From contig JAPLJU010000083.1 of assembly GCA_026388445.1 (NCBI GenBank), positions 1 to 24,308 of the forward strand: DNA of 24,308 nucleotides. The letters run 5' to 3'. Shown here piece by piece: positions 14,620 through 22,248 of this stretch. Under the pieces are notes generated by a model. The model made no database searches, was not told where the DNA came from, and was given only the letters and a program-made list of their open reading frames with translations. The position numbers were made by a program, and so were the translations under genes. Positions within the stretch are counted from its first letter, which is position 1, and the number at the start of each line of letters is the position of its first letter. The stretch comes from Deltaproteobacteria bacterium. Its GTDB lineage: Bacteria > Desulfobacterota > Syntrophia > Syntrophales > UBA2192.

Positions 14620-14802
14620 CTACTTCAAGCGCGGATCGACCCCCTTGAATCCGCATTCCGGTGTGTAGCACATCACGTTCCTGAATTCGCACTTGTGCTG
14701 GCAGGAGGGGCATTTTTCAGGAAGTTCATTGGCCTTGAAGGTATATCCGCAATTTTCACACTTCCAGAAGGTCTCCGGAAGGTCATTTTGGGGTTCAGAC
14801 AT
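14620..14802 (-). CDS. small rubredoxin-like Cys-rich protein
   Basis: A 60-aa protein. The first half is a rubredoxin-type knuckle pair: WKCENCGYTF (C15, C18) and KCPSC (C31, C34), CxxC-x12-CxxC, which would bind one Fe or Zn. Three more cysteines follow (C38, C45, C50) in a KCEF-RNVMCYTPECG segment ending in DPRLK, a pattern I associate with small rubredoxin-like proteins of anaerobic bacteria and archaea. The ATG at 14802 was chosen because AGG and AAAGGG lie just upstream; an in-frame upstream codon adds 33 residues of no family character. Probable role: electron transfer or metal binding in an anaerobe; partner unknown. It stands alone between the SDR and pilT genes. Confidence 0.8.
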   Translation of the reverse strand: MSEPQNDLPETFWKCENCGYTFKANELPEKCPSCQHKCEFRNVMCYTPECGFKGVDPRLK

Positions 14803-14929
14803 TTTGATCCCTTTCCTGAAACATCTGGAGGTTTGCTCCGTTTTTCGTATTCTGAGCGGTAGGTTCTTTTTCGGTCCATGGACTTGTTGGAAAAGATCCA
14901 CGGCATGTTGATTTTAATGACTCTTTCTA

Positions 14930-15718
14930 CTATCGGGCGAGATAACCGCCGTCATTCGCCACGACCTGACCGGTCATGTAGGCCGATGCATCGGACGCGA
15001 GAAAAACGGCAAGCCCCTTCATGTCGTCGATGTCCCCGACCCTCCTCATCGGGATCAGGCCGATCATCTGCTCGTACTCCTCCTTGAATTCGGGCTTCTC
15101 GATGTAGGTCATCATGTCGGTCCGGAAAAACCCGGGCGCGATCGCGTTGACCCTGATCTTGTAAGGGGCCAGTTTCACGGCCAGATTCATCGTCAGCAGG
15201 TTGATGGCAGCCTTCGTGGAGTTGTACGGCACGGCCGGATGGATTTTTTCGTCTGATCCCCTGAAGGCCATGATCGAGGAGATGTTGATGATATTCCCCC
15301 CACCCTGCTTCTTCATGACACGGGCCACTTTCTGGGTCAGGATCCACACGCCCCTCACGTTCACGCTGAAGAGTTGATCCCAGCGTTCGAGTGGGAATTC
15401 GAGCGTCGGCGCCCCCCATGTGGCACCGGCGTTGTTGACGAGGATGTCGATACGTGAAAATTGTTCGACGGCGGTGCTGACGAGTCTTTCGATGTCCTCC
15501 TCTTTTGCCAGGTCACAGGCGACGGGAAGAACGCGCACGCCGAAATTTTTCCGTATCTCTTCGGCCGTCGTCTCGAGATTTTTCATCTTTCTCGAGGCGA
15601 TGACCAGATCCGCCCCTGCCTCGGCAAGACCGGTGGCGATGAATCGGCCGATTCCCCTTCCGCCGCCCGTAATCAGGGCAACCTTCCCGTTCAGTCTAAA
15701 GAGATCCTGCAGCTTCAT
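14930..15718 (-). CDS. short-chain dehydrogenase/reductase (FabG / gluconate 5-dehydrogenase-like)
   Basis: A 262-aa classical SDR with all hallmarks: the nucleotide-binding TGGGRGIG (17-24), NNAG (95-98), Asn120, catalytic Ser in INISSIM (S147/S148), Tyr165 and Lys169 (YNSTK), and the PG segment NAIAPGFFRTDM (191-202) ending in VANDGGY. Arg43 and Lys44 after strand 2 (ASRKMKN) favour NADP(H). The Rossmann fold spans the whole chain; no membrane segment. ATG at 15718 follows a strong AGGAGG. The substrate cannot be predicted: candidates are a 3-oxoacyl thioester or a sugar acid. No lipid- or sugar-acid genes are beside it. Confidence 0.92.
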   Translation of the reverse strand: MKLQDLFRLNGKVALITGGGRGIGRFIATGLAEAGADLVIASRKMKNLETTAEEIRKNFGVRVLPVACDLAKEEDIERLVSTAVEQFSRIDILVNNAGATWGAPTLEFPLERWDQLFSVNVRGVWILTQKVARVMKKQGGGNIINISSIMAFRGSDEKIHPAVPYNSTKAAINLLTMNLAVKLAPYKIRVNAIAPGFFRTDMMTYIEKPEFKEEYEQMIGLIPMRRVGDIDDMKGLAVFLASDASAYMTGQVVANDGGYLAR

Positions 15719-15810
15719 TCTGTCCTCCTTTTATTGTCCCCGGGGCCGGGGCATCACCCCTGCACCGGATCCGACGAACCCCTTCACGATCAATTTCCCG
15801 GTCAGGGATC

Positions 15811-16554
15811 TCACCGGTAGCCGTGATCCTCTTCCCACTTCCGGGCCTTTTCATAATCGCTGAAGCCTCGCTCCATCCGCCGGAACTGGGGCGTATGCAT
15901 CCTCCGCCTCCCCTCGACGATCTGAATTCCCAGAAAGGCGTGGAGCATTTCGTGATACACGACACTTTCGATGACGTAAAGGGGGATGTTCTTCCGGTCC
16001 AGACAGGGGTTGATCCGGATGACGCGAGTCCTCTCATCGTAACACCCAAGGGTCCTCTGCCGTATGCCCCGTTTTCTTGAATTTCTTCCCCAGGTGATGC
16101 CGGCAGTGACCCCGTTCGCGAAATACTGCCGGTTGATGTCCGCATATATTTTGTCCAGTTCATAGGCCCTGCCCTTTGTGCTGACCTTCCCCCTGCTCTG
16201 GTCGCTCTGCAGAAGCTCCGTCCGATTCCGGCGGATGAACTCCCGCATGAGGGGGAATCTGTTGCGGTCTTTATTGATCCCTTCCGCCACCTCGCTGAAG
16301 ATCGCCTCGTCGGCGCCGAGGAGGATACGGTGCAGCCGGATACGAAAGTCTCCTTCCGGTGTTTCGCGCCAGGAGACAATCGAGGGAGAGTCCTCTATAA
16401 GCGTCAGATAAACGGTCTTTCCCGTGACGATTTCGAGGTAGTGTCTGATGTCCTCCGGCCGGTAAGGAAGGGGCAGCGTGACGGCAAGGGCTTTCATAAA
16501 TGATCCATCAAATATCCTGGAACGATCTGATGACTTTATATCGCTTTTATTCAT
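15811..16554 (-). CDS. SprT-like zinc metallopeptidase-fold protein
   Basis: A 247-aa protein whose C-terminal ~120 residues are SprT-like: LDKIYADINRQYF (about 134-146), ITWGRNS (153-159), RVIRINPCLD (177-186), the zinc site VVYHEMLHAFLG with HEMLH at 201-205, and the downstream third-ligand helix RMHTPQFRRMER (H220). The N-terminal part has no family I recognise. SprT-like domains occur in DNA-protein crosslink proteases and in many uncharacterised bacterial proteins; actual substrate is unknown. Start choice is uncertain: ATG at 16554, TTG at 16563 and ATG at 16497 (228 aa) all keep the domain whole, and none has a strong ribosome binding site. The gene is divergent from pgm. Confidence 0.75.
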   Translation of the reverse strand: MNKSDIKSSDRSRIFDGSFMKALAVTLPLPYRPEDIRHYLEIVTGKTVYLTLIEDSPSIVSWRETPEGDFRIRLHRILLGADEAIFSEVAEGINKDRNRFPLMREFIRRNRTELLQSDQSRGKVSTKGRAYELDKIYADINRQYFANGVTAGITWGRNSRKRGIRQRTLGCYDERTRVIRINPCLDRKNIPLYVIESVVYHEMLHAFLGIQIVEGRRRMHTPQFRRMERGFSDYEKARKWEEDHGYR

Positions 16555-16614
16555 CGAGATCAATCGGGATCGGATGGCCCGGCTGTTGAAGCGGGTGCAT
16601 CACACCGACCTCGA

Positions 16615-16635
16615 CAGGGAGACGGCAGCTCCCTG
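16615..16635. repeat. inverted repeat in the sprT-like/pgm divergent region
   Basis: CAGGGAG and CTCCCTG form a perfect 7-bp stem with a seven-base spacer. It sits 11 bp upstream of the pgm -35 candidate and within the likely leader of the sprT-like gene. No T-run follows on either strand, so an operator or leader hairpin is more likely than a terminator. Confidence 0.5.
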
Positions 16636-16645
16636 ATATTTCAGA

Positions 16646-16674
16646 TTGAAAAGATTTCCGGAAGATCTTACAAG
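16646..16674 (+). promoter_or_regulatory. sigma-70 promoter candidate of pgm
   Basis: TTGAAA (16646-16651) and TACAAG (16669-16674) are exactly 17 bp apart, placing transcription start near 16681 and leaving a ~30-base leader that contains the GGAGG ribosome binding site at 16697-16701. Confidence 0.55.
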
Positions 16675-16709
16675 TTTTCACTGAGCACGTGGCGATGGAG
16701 GTCCTGATC

Positions 16710-18359
16710 ATGTTACATCCCCTGGCCGGGAAACCGGCTCCGCCGGAAAGTCTGGTCAATGTTCCGAAGCTGGTGCGCGCTTATTACGCGCTCCATCCCG
16801 ATGCGGCGGATCCTCTTGAGCAGGTGGCCTTCGGGACATCGGGGCACAGAGGCTCTTCTTTTTCGAAAAGCTTCAACGAAGATCACATCTGCGCCATTAC
16901 CCGGGCCATCTGTGAATTTCGATCCTCCAGGGGCATCACAGGGCCGCTTTTTCTGGGCATAGACACCCATGCCCTCTCAGAGCCCAGTTTTATGACAGCC
17001 CTGGAGGTCCTGGCGGCACATGGCGTGGATGTCATGATACAGAAAGGACGCGGCTACACACCGACACCGGTGATCTCTCACGCCATCGTCACTTATAATC
17101 GAGGCAGAGAATCGGGACTGGCCGACGGTATCGTGATCACGCCCTCTCACAACCCCCCGGAGGACGGTGGATTTAAGTATAACCCCCCCCACGGCGGACC
17201 GGCCGATGTGGATGTCACCCGGTGGGTGCAGGCAAGAGCCAATGATCTCATCAGGCAGGGGCTGAAAGATGTAAAACGGGTCCCCTTTGAGAAAGCCGTC
17301 CGGGCAGGCACCACCTACGAATACGACTACGTCAAACCCTTTGTGGAAGATCTCCAGAACGTTATCGAAACCGACGTCATCCGGGGCGCAGACATCCGGA
17401 TCGGCGCGGATCCCATGGGCGGGTCGTCCATCGCCTTCTGGGGACCCATTGCGGAGCGATACGGGTTTGCAATCGACGTCGTCAACAGGGTCGTCGATCC
17501 GACATTCTCTTTTATGACCCTGGACCATGACGGCAAGATCCGCACCGATTGCTCCTCGCCCTATGCCATGGCAGGGCTCATCGCCCTGAAAGACCGCTAT
17601 GACATCGCTTTCGGCAACGATGCCGACTGTGACCGGCATGGTATCGTGACTCGGAGCGCAGGGCTCATGAATCCCAATCACTATCTGGCTGTCTCTATCT
17701 GGTATCTCTTCCAGAACCGGCGCGGGTGGCGGAGGGATGCCGCCATCGGCAAGACGCTCGTTTCGAGCAGCATGATCGACCGCGTGGCAAAGTATCTGGG
17801 AAAGAGGCTCTTCGAAGTGCCCGTCGGTTTCAAGTGGTTCGTTCGGGGTCTGATGGAAGGAACCTGCGCCTTCGGCGGCGAGGAAAGCGCCGGGGCCGCC
17901 TTTTTACGCAAGGACGGCACGGTCTGGACCACGGACAAGGACGGCATCATCATGGGTCTTCTGTCAGCAGAGATCACTGCAAGAACCGGACGGGACCCCG
18001 CCGAGCACTACCGGCAACTGACCGGGATGTTCGGCGATCCCCTGTACGAGCGGATGGACATGCCGGCATCACCCGGTCAGAAAATGGCCGTCGGGAAGCT
18101 CTCCCCGGATGACATAGTGATGGACGAGGTCGCCGGGGAGAAAATCATCGCCAGGCTGACAAGGGCACCGGCGAATAACGCTTTGATCGGAGGACTGAAG
18201 GTCGTCACCGAAAACGGCTGGTTTGCCGTGCGGCCCTCCGGTACGGAAAACGTCATCAAGATCTACACGGAAAGCTTCAGAGACAGGGCGCATCTCGAAA
18301 AGATCCAGGGTGAAGTCCTTCATATCATTGAAGAAGCCTGCCGGAAGGCGGGTACCTGA
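16710..18359 (+). CDS. pgm: phosphoglucomutase (alpha-D-glucose phosphate-specific)
   Basis: A 549-aa enzyme interconverting glucose 1-phosphate and glucose 6-phosphate, closely similar along its length to E. coli Pgm (about 546 aa): LAGKPAPPESLVNVPKL at the start, FGTSGHRGS (41-49), IDTHALSEP, the phosphoserine loop TPSHNPPEDGG with Ser146, the metal loop NDADCDRHG (303-311; Asp304, 306, 308), PVGFKWFV, the sugar loop GGEESAGA (389-396) and the phosphate loop RPSGTENVIKIY near the end. I chose the ATG at 16710: it has GGAGG eight bases upstream and makes the catalytic Ser number 146 as in the E. coli enzyme. It supplies glucose 1-phosphate for nucleotide sugars or glycogen. The DUF1460 gene follows after 22 bases. 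Confidence 0.97.
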   Translation: MLHPLAGKPAPPESLVNVPKLVRAYYALHPDAADPLEQVAFGTSGHRGSSFSKSFNEDHICAITRAICEFRSSRGITGPLFLGIDTHALSEPSFMTALEVLAAHGVDVMIQKGRGYTPTPVISHAIVTYNRGRESGLADGIVITPSHNPPEDGGFKYNPPHGGPADVDVTRWVQARANDLIRQGLKDVKRVPFEKAVRAGTTYEYDYVKPFVEDLQNVIETDVIRGADIRIGADPMGGSSIAFWGPIAERYGFAIDVVNRVVDPTFSFMTLDHDGKIRTDCSSPYAMAGLIALKDRYDIAFGNDADCDRHGIVTRSAGLMNPNHYLAVSIWYLFQNRRGWRRDAAIGKTLVSSSMIDRVAKYLGKRLFEVPVGFKWFVRGLMEGTCAFGGEESAGAAFLRKDGTVWTTDKDGIIMGLLSAEITARTGRDPAEHYRQLTGMFGDPLYERMDMPASPGQKMAVGKLSPDDIVMDEVAGEKIIARLTRAPANNALIGGLKVVTENGWFAVRPSGTENVIKIYTESFRDRAHLEKIQGEVLHIIEEACRKAGT

Positions 18360-18381
18360 TTCGCCAGGGAAGGAGATAAAA

Positions 18382-19164
18382 TTGAAACATCAGGTTCAGG
18401 ATCTTAGAATTTTTAAAAGACTGGTTGGCTCGCTGGGCAGGAAGGGGGTCTCACCGTTACCCCCGGGCCGGCTCGTGCTCGAGATCGGGAGATTCTTCCT
18501 CGGGGCGTCTTACGCTTCCGGCACACTCGAAGCGGTGGGGCCCGAGCGTCTTGTCGTCAATTTAAGGAAGTTTGACTGCTTCACCTTCGTTGAAAATGTC
18601 GTGGCCCTCACCCGGCTTCTGAGGTCGGAGGATCGATCCTCCTCCCATTTTAGGGGGCTGCTCCGGGAGATCCGCTATCGCGGAGGCCGTCTGCGGGGTT
18701 ATCCCTCGAGGCTTCATTATTTTTCAGAATGGATCCACGATAACCGGAAGAAGGGTTTCATCCGGGATGTCTCGGCGGAAGCGGGAGGAAAGCCTCTCCG
18801 GAGGGTCATCAGCTTCATGACAAAAAACCTGGATGCCTATCCCGCGCTGAAAGACAAAGACATTTACAAGAGGGTTAGGGCCATAGAGAGGATGCTCAGC
18901 CAAAGAACGATCGCCGTCGTGCCGAAAAAGGCCCTGAGGCGCCAGGAGGAGCAAATCCAGGATGGCGATGTGATCGCCATTGCGACGAATCAAGAGGGGC
19001 TCGATGTTCAGCATGTGGGGCTTGCAGTGAGGGTAAGAGGAAGGATCCACCTGCTTCACGCCTCGAGCCTGCACGGGAAGGTTGTTCTGTCGCACGAAAC
19101 CTTGTACCGCTATCTCATGCGCAGTCGCAGGCGCATGGGGATCCTGGTGGCAAGGGTTTCCTGA
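18382..19164 (+). CDS. DUF1460 (NlpC/P60-like amidase-fold) protein
   Basis: A 260-aa protein of the DUF1460 family (PF07313), an NlpC/P60-like cysteine peptidase fold related to N-acetylmuramoyl-L-alanine amidase-type proteins. The catalytic Cys lies in FDCFTFVENVVAL (C66) and the His in QHVGLAV (H211), followed by the conserved LLHASS (224-229). The start is a TTG at 18382 with AAGGAG six bases upstream (18370-18375); longer in-frame starts lie inside pgm and add nothing family-like. No signal peptide is visible, unlike many members of the family, so export is uncertain. It is in an apparent operon with pgm and ends three bases before the convergent GNAT-DUF4922 gene. Cleavage of a cell-wall peptide is the family expectation, not shown here. 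Confidence 0.85.
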   Translation: MKHQVQDLRIFKRLVGSLGRKGVSPLPPGRLVLEIGRFFLGASYASGTLEAVGPERLVVNLRKFDCFTFVENVVALTRLLRSEDRSSSHFRGLLREIRYRGGRLRGYPSRLHYFSEWIHDNRKKGFIRDVSAEAGGKPLRRVISFMTKNLDAYPALKDKDIYKRVRAIERMLSQRTIAVVPKKALRRQEEQIQDGDVIAIATNQEGLDVQHVGLAVRVRGRIHLLHASSLHGKVVLSHETLYRYLMRSRRRMGILVARVS

Positions 19165-19167
19165 AAG

Positions 19168-20673
19168 TCACCCTGTCATGGCGTCGATGGCCTTTTCGAC
19201 GGTCTCTTCGTCGAGGGAGACTTCCCTGTAGATAGTCTCCACCGCGGCTGCGTCGAGCCTTTCAAAATCCCTCTCAACGGGGATGATCAGGGCGCCGCCC
19301 ATGTCGATAACCCCCGGACTGATAACCACCCGGTCATCCCCCTCCCTGAAAAAGGCATCCGGACGATGCTTCCCGCGGGGAAAGATGAGAAGACGCCATT
19401 TGCCGCCTCTGCAAAAGCCAGCGATATTCAGCAGGGGCTCTTCGGCGGTGCCGACCGTTTTCCGAAGGGATGCCGTAAACTTCCTGAAGACATTCTCCAC
19501 GCGCGCGGGATCACTTCCCTCGAGGATCAGGACTTCTCGTCCGAGATTGAGCGCGCGGCAGAGAGTGACACCATCCGCCTTTTTCATCGAAACCCATCTC
19601 TTTTCTTCTTCGATTTCAAGCCCCACAGGCATCCTCCCCGAGGGACATGCCTGAAGGTGCAGGTGATCCGGCGCGGAGGCCCCGCATTTGGCACCGTTAT
19701 ACAGAATCACCCAATCGGGACCGAGGTCCGCCATGAGTCGCAGGAAGACCCGGATGTTTGGATCGATCATCTGGGCCCGATGATCGATATGGGAGATCGT
19801 GAAGTGGAAAGGGAAAATGGGCATGGGGTTGCACAGGATCAAGAACTCGTCCCGGTAAAGAACCCCCGCCTGCTTCTCGGGCAGGTTTTCCACGCAGAGG
19901 AAACAGGGACGGTTCCGGACGGCCTCATCGCTGACAACGGCCGTGCTGCTTGTGATCCTTCCGGGGTTAAACTGGAGACGGACCGTGAATCCCCCGCACG
20001 GCACTTCCCTTTCCTTGACCGTCTTCAGAAGCTCATAACCTTTCCGTAAGTCATCCCAGCCATGCTTCTGCCCTGAAAGTAGATCGAGGCACAGATCCTG
20101 AAGGCCGCGCTGGTTTCGAGCGCCGTCGAAGACCGCAAAGATATTCCGCTGGCTTGTCGAGATTTTCGCTCTACGCCCCATCTTTTTATAGCCGATGAAG
20201 TGGCTGACGGTCGTTTTGCCCATGGTGAAGGGCTCTTCCCGGATAAATTGAAACCCCCCTTTTTCGTAAAAACCAAGCGCCCGACTGTTCTGAACCATCA
20301 CACCGACCCGGATCTCCTCGATATGCCTTTCAGCGGCGTGTTCCTCCACCGCCCTGATGAGTCGCTTTCCGATCCCCCGACCCTGGAAGTCCGGTAGGAG
20401 ATAGAGCGCGGTGAGATAAAGACGATTTTCTTCCCTGTTGAAGAGGATCCTGGCGTAGCCGGCCATGCAGTCATCGATCTCGGCGACGTAGCCGTGCGCT
20501 GAAGGGTCGGTGAACACGGCCGAGAAAGCCCCCCGGTCATAGTAGATGTCAAAATAGGCCTTGAGGTCGATTTCGGGGATGAAGCTCGAATAGGTGGCGA
20601 TCCAGGACTGCCAGGTGATCCTGCGGAGGTCTTCCAGATCCGTTTTCAACCAGGGCCGGATGATGATTCCCAC
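19168..20673 (-). CDS. GNAT N-acetyltransferase fused to DUF4922 (HIT/GalT-like nucleotidyltransferase fold)
   Basis: A 501-aa two-domain protein. Residues 1-165 are a GNAT domain: LYLTALYLLPDFQGRGIGKRLI (85-106) with the acetyl-CoA loop QGRGIG, then VQNSRALGFYEKGGF (127-141). Residues ~175-500 are a DUF4922 domain related to Ap4A phosphorylase/GalT-type enzymes: PCFLC (256-260, possible metal Cys pair), the core ILYNGAKCGASAPDHLHLQ (323-341) with HxHxQ (H337, H339 the expected nucleophile, Q341), and GFCRGGKWRLLIFPR (419-433). There is no good ribosome binding site at the domain junction (Met165), so this is a real fusion. Start is a GTG nine bases after the preceding gene's TAA; GAGGAG is 14 bases upstream, longer than usual. 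Substrates are unknown; a nucleotidyl transfer coupled to acetylation is conceivable. Confidence 0.83.
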   Translation of the reverse strand: MGIIIRPWLKTDLEDLRRITWQSWIATYSSFIPEIDLKAYFDIYYDRGAFSAVFTDPSAHGYVAEIDDCMAGYARILFNREENRLYLTALYLLPDFQGRGIGKRLIRAVEEHAAERHIEEIRVGVMVQNSRALGFYEKGGFQFIREEPFTMGKTTVSHFIGYKKMGRRAKISTSQRNIFAVFDGARNQRGLQDLCLDLLSGQKHGWDDLRKGYELLKTVKEREVPCGGFTVRLQFNPGRITSSTAVVSDEAVRNRPCFLCVENLPEKQAGVLYRDEFLILCNPMPIFPFHFTISHIDHRAQMIDPNIRVFLRLMADLGPDWVILYNGAKCGASAPDHLHLQACPSGRMPVGLEIEEEKRWVSMKKADGVTLCRALNLGREVLILEGSDPARVENVFRKFTASLRKTVGTAEEPLLNIAGFCRGGKWRLLIFPRGKHRPDAFFREGDDRVVISPGVIDMGGALIIPVERDFERLDAAAVETIYREVSLDEETVEKAIDAMTG

Positions 20674-20682
20674 AGCTTTTGT

Positions 20683-22155
20683 TTATACTCCTCGGTTCAT
20701 TTTCTGACGGGCGAGGATTTCATTTGTGCGAACCTTGTCTTTGAAGGCATCGTTGCGGTTCACCTCTTCGATGCGGAGAGATGCGTCGGTGTTGCCCGAC
20801 CAGCGCCGGCACCAATAGAGGCTCTCATAGACTCTCCCGATCCTGTATTCACGGCAGATGCGCAGCTCCGCCGCGTAATCCTCGCCGTAACTGACGTTGA
20901 GAAACTCGATCTTCCGCATGATATGCGTGTTGAATGCGCGCGGGGCTCCCAGGCCGTTGATGCGCAGCGCGTTGTTGCGGCCGTTTTCGTCGGTCCATTC
21001 CCGGTGATCGATAAGGCCCGGCGGGATTTCCTTCAGGTCGGCGTTCACGAGCGTATAGGAACCGATGACCATGGCAAAACTGCCCCGATGAAAAACATCC
21101 ATGATTTTCTGGAGCGAGCCGTTGCTGCTGTATAGATCGTCGGAGTCAAGCTGTATCACATAACGCCCGCAGGCCTCGGAGAACAGGGCTTCGTTCCAGC
21201 ATCCGCCAATGCCCAGATCGCGTCGCTCGGGGATGACGTGCTTCAGGGCGGAATATTGCCGGTCGAGATCGCCCAGGACGACGGTCGTGCCATCCGTCGA
21301 GTGGTTGTCAACGACGATGACGTTGAAGGGAAAGTCCGTCTGCTGTGAGAGGGCGCTTTTCACAGCTCCGGCGATTGTTTCCTTCCGGTTTCGCACGGGG
21401 ATGACAACACTGGCCTCCACCGGAAAAGGGTAAGGCACCCGTTCCGCCTCTTTGAAATGCGGTGACAGGTAGGCGTCGATCTTCTTCAGATAATCCGTGA
21501 AGACGGTCTCCATTTCTTTCTGGGAGGCCTCGTTGCGGGGATCAACGTAGGAGAAGCTTTTTAAAACGTCCGGCGGCCCATCCGGAACCTTTGCGGCGTA
21601 AAGCGGCTTCCGGATGTGGTAGATGGGGTGGTCGATGGAGACCTTGAGGCGCAGATCGTAAAGGCCGGCAAATTCAACCTTCGGAATGTCCCCGTGTTTG
21701 TCGAGGGCCGCCCGGATCGCAGAGACGGAAAAGAGCACCATGGGGCCGAAATCGAAATCGTCGCGGACGCTGCCCGGTTGATAGTCGTTGAGCAGATGAT
21801 GGATTTTCCCGGGCCCGACGAGGTCATAAAAATCCGAGTAGACCACGCCTGCCCCTGTGAGTCCGGCGGTGTCGCAGAATTGATCCAGGGTGTCGGCCTC
21901 CAGAAGAATTTCTTCTATCCCCGGGAGGAGAAAAAGCAGATATTCCGTTCTACACGCCTCCAGAATGAAGCGGAGTGTCCCACTCGAAAAAAAATCCGTG
22001 GCCGCGATGCTCTTGCACCGGTCTTTCGAGAGTTGGACCGATTCCGGACACAGAACCACAACCTCCTCAACGAGATCGGAGGCTAGAAAAGCATTCAGGT
22101 TTTTATCGAATAAAGGTTCCCGGCTGAAAGGGACCAAGACGGTGAGGGGTTTCAC
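20683..22155 (-). CDS. tandem-domain family 2 glycosyltransferase
   Basis: A 490-aa protein. The C-terminal domain (about 245-480) is a standard GT2: EASVVIPVRNRKETI (247-261), VVDNHSTDGT (281-290), CWNEAL (319-324), the DxD-type LDSDDLY (336-342) and a late GEDYAAELRI segment (family ED motif). The N-terminal ~190 residues also look like a GT2 fold (LTVLVPFSREPLFDKNLNAFL at 4-24, YLLFLLPGIEEILLEADTL, VVYSDFYDL, FDFGPMVLF) but lack the DxD and seem catalytically dead. No membrane helix. I chose the GTG at 22155 (MKPLTVLVPFSRE); a GTG at 22200 extends it by 15 residues of no domain character, and neither ribosome binding site is decisive. Donor and acceptor unknown. Confidence 0.82.
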   Translation of the reverse strand: MKPLTVLVPFSREPLFDKNLNAFLASDLVEEVVVLCPESVQLSKDRCKSIAATDFFSSGTLRFILEACRTEYLLFLLPGIEEILLEADTLDQFCDTAGLTGAGVVYSDFYDLVGPGKIHHLLNDYQPGSVRDDFDFGPMVLFSVSAIRAALDKHGDIPKVEFAGLYDLRLKVSIDHPIYHIRKPLYAAKVPDGPPDVLKSFSYVDPRNEASQKEMETVFTDYLKKIDAYLSPHFKEAERVPYPFPVEASVVIPVRNRKETIAGAVKSALSQQTDFPFNVIVVDNHSTDGTTVVLGDLDRQYSALKHVIPERRDLGIGGCWNEALFSEACGRYVIQLDSDDLYSSNGSLQKIMDVFHRGSFAMVIGSYTLVNADLKEIPPGLIDHREWTDENGRNNALRINGLGAPRAFNTHIMRKIEFLNVSYGEDYAAELRICREYRIGRVYESLYWCRRWSGNTDASLRIEEVNRNDAFKDKVRTNEILARQKMNRGV

Positions 22156-22248
22156 GCTCGTTTTCCCCCGGCAATGAATCGGCTGGCGGAATATTAGCAC
22201 ATCCCGCCGTCTTAGGCACGCTGAACTTCGGAGGAAAAACCCTGCAAC

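Noticed and set aside
16497..16563. Definite start codon for the sprT-like gene
   Set aside because: Three starts (TTG 16563, ATG 16554, ATG 16497) are all possible and none has a strong ribosome binding site, so the choice of 16554 is left open.
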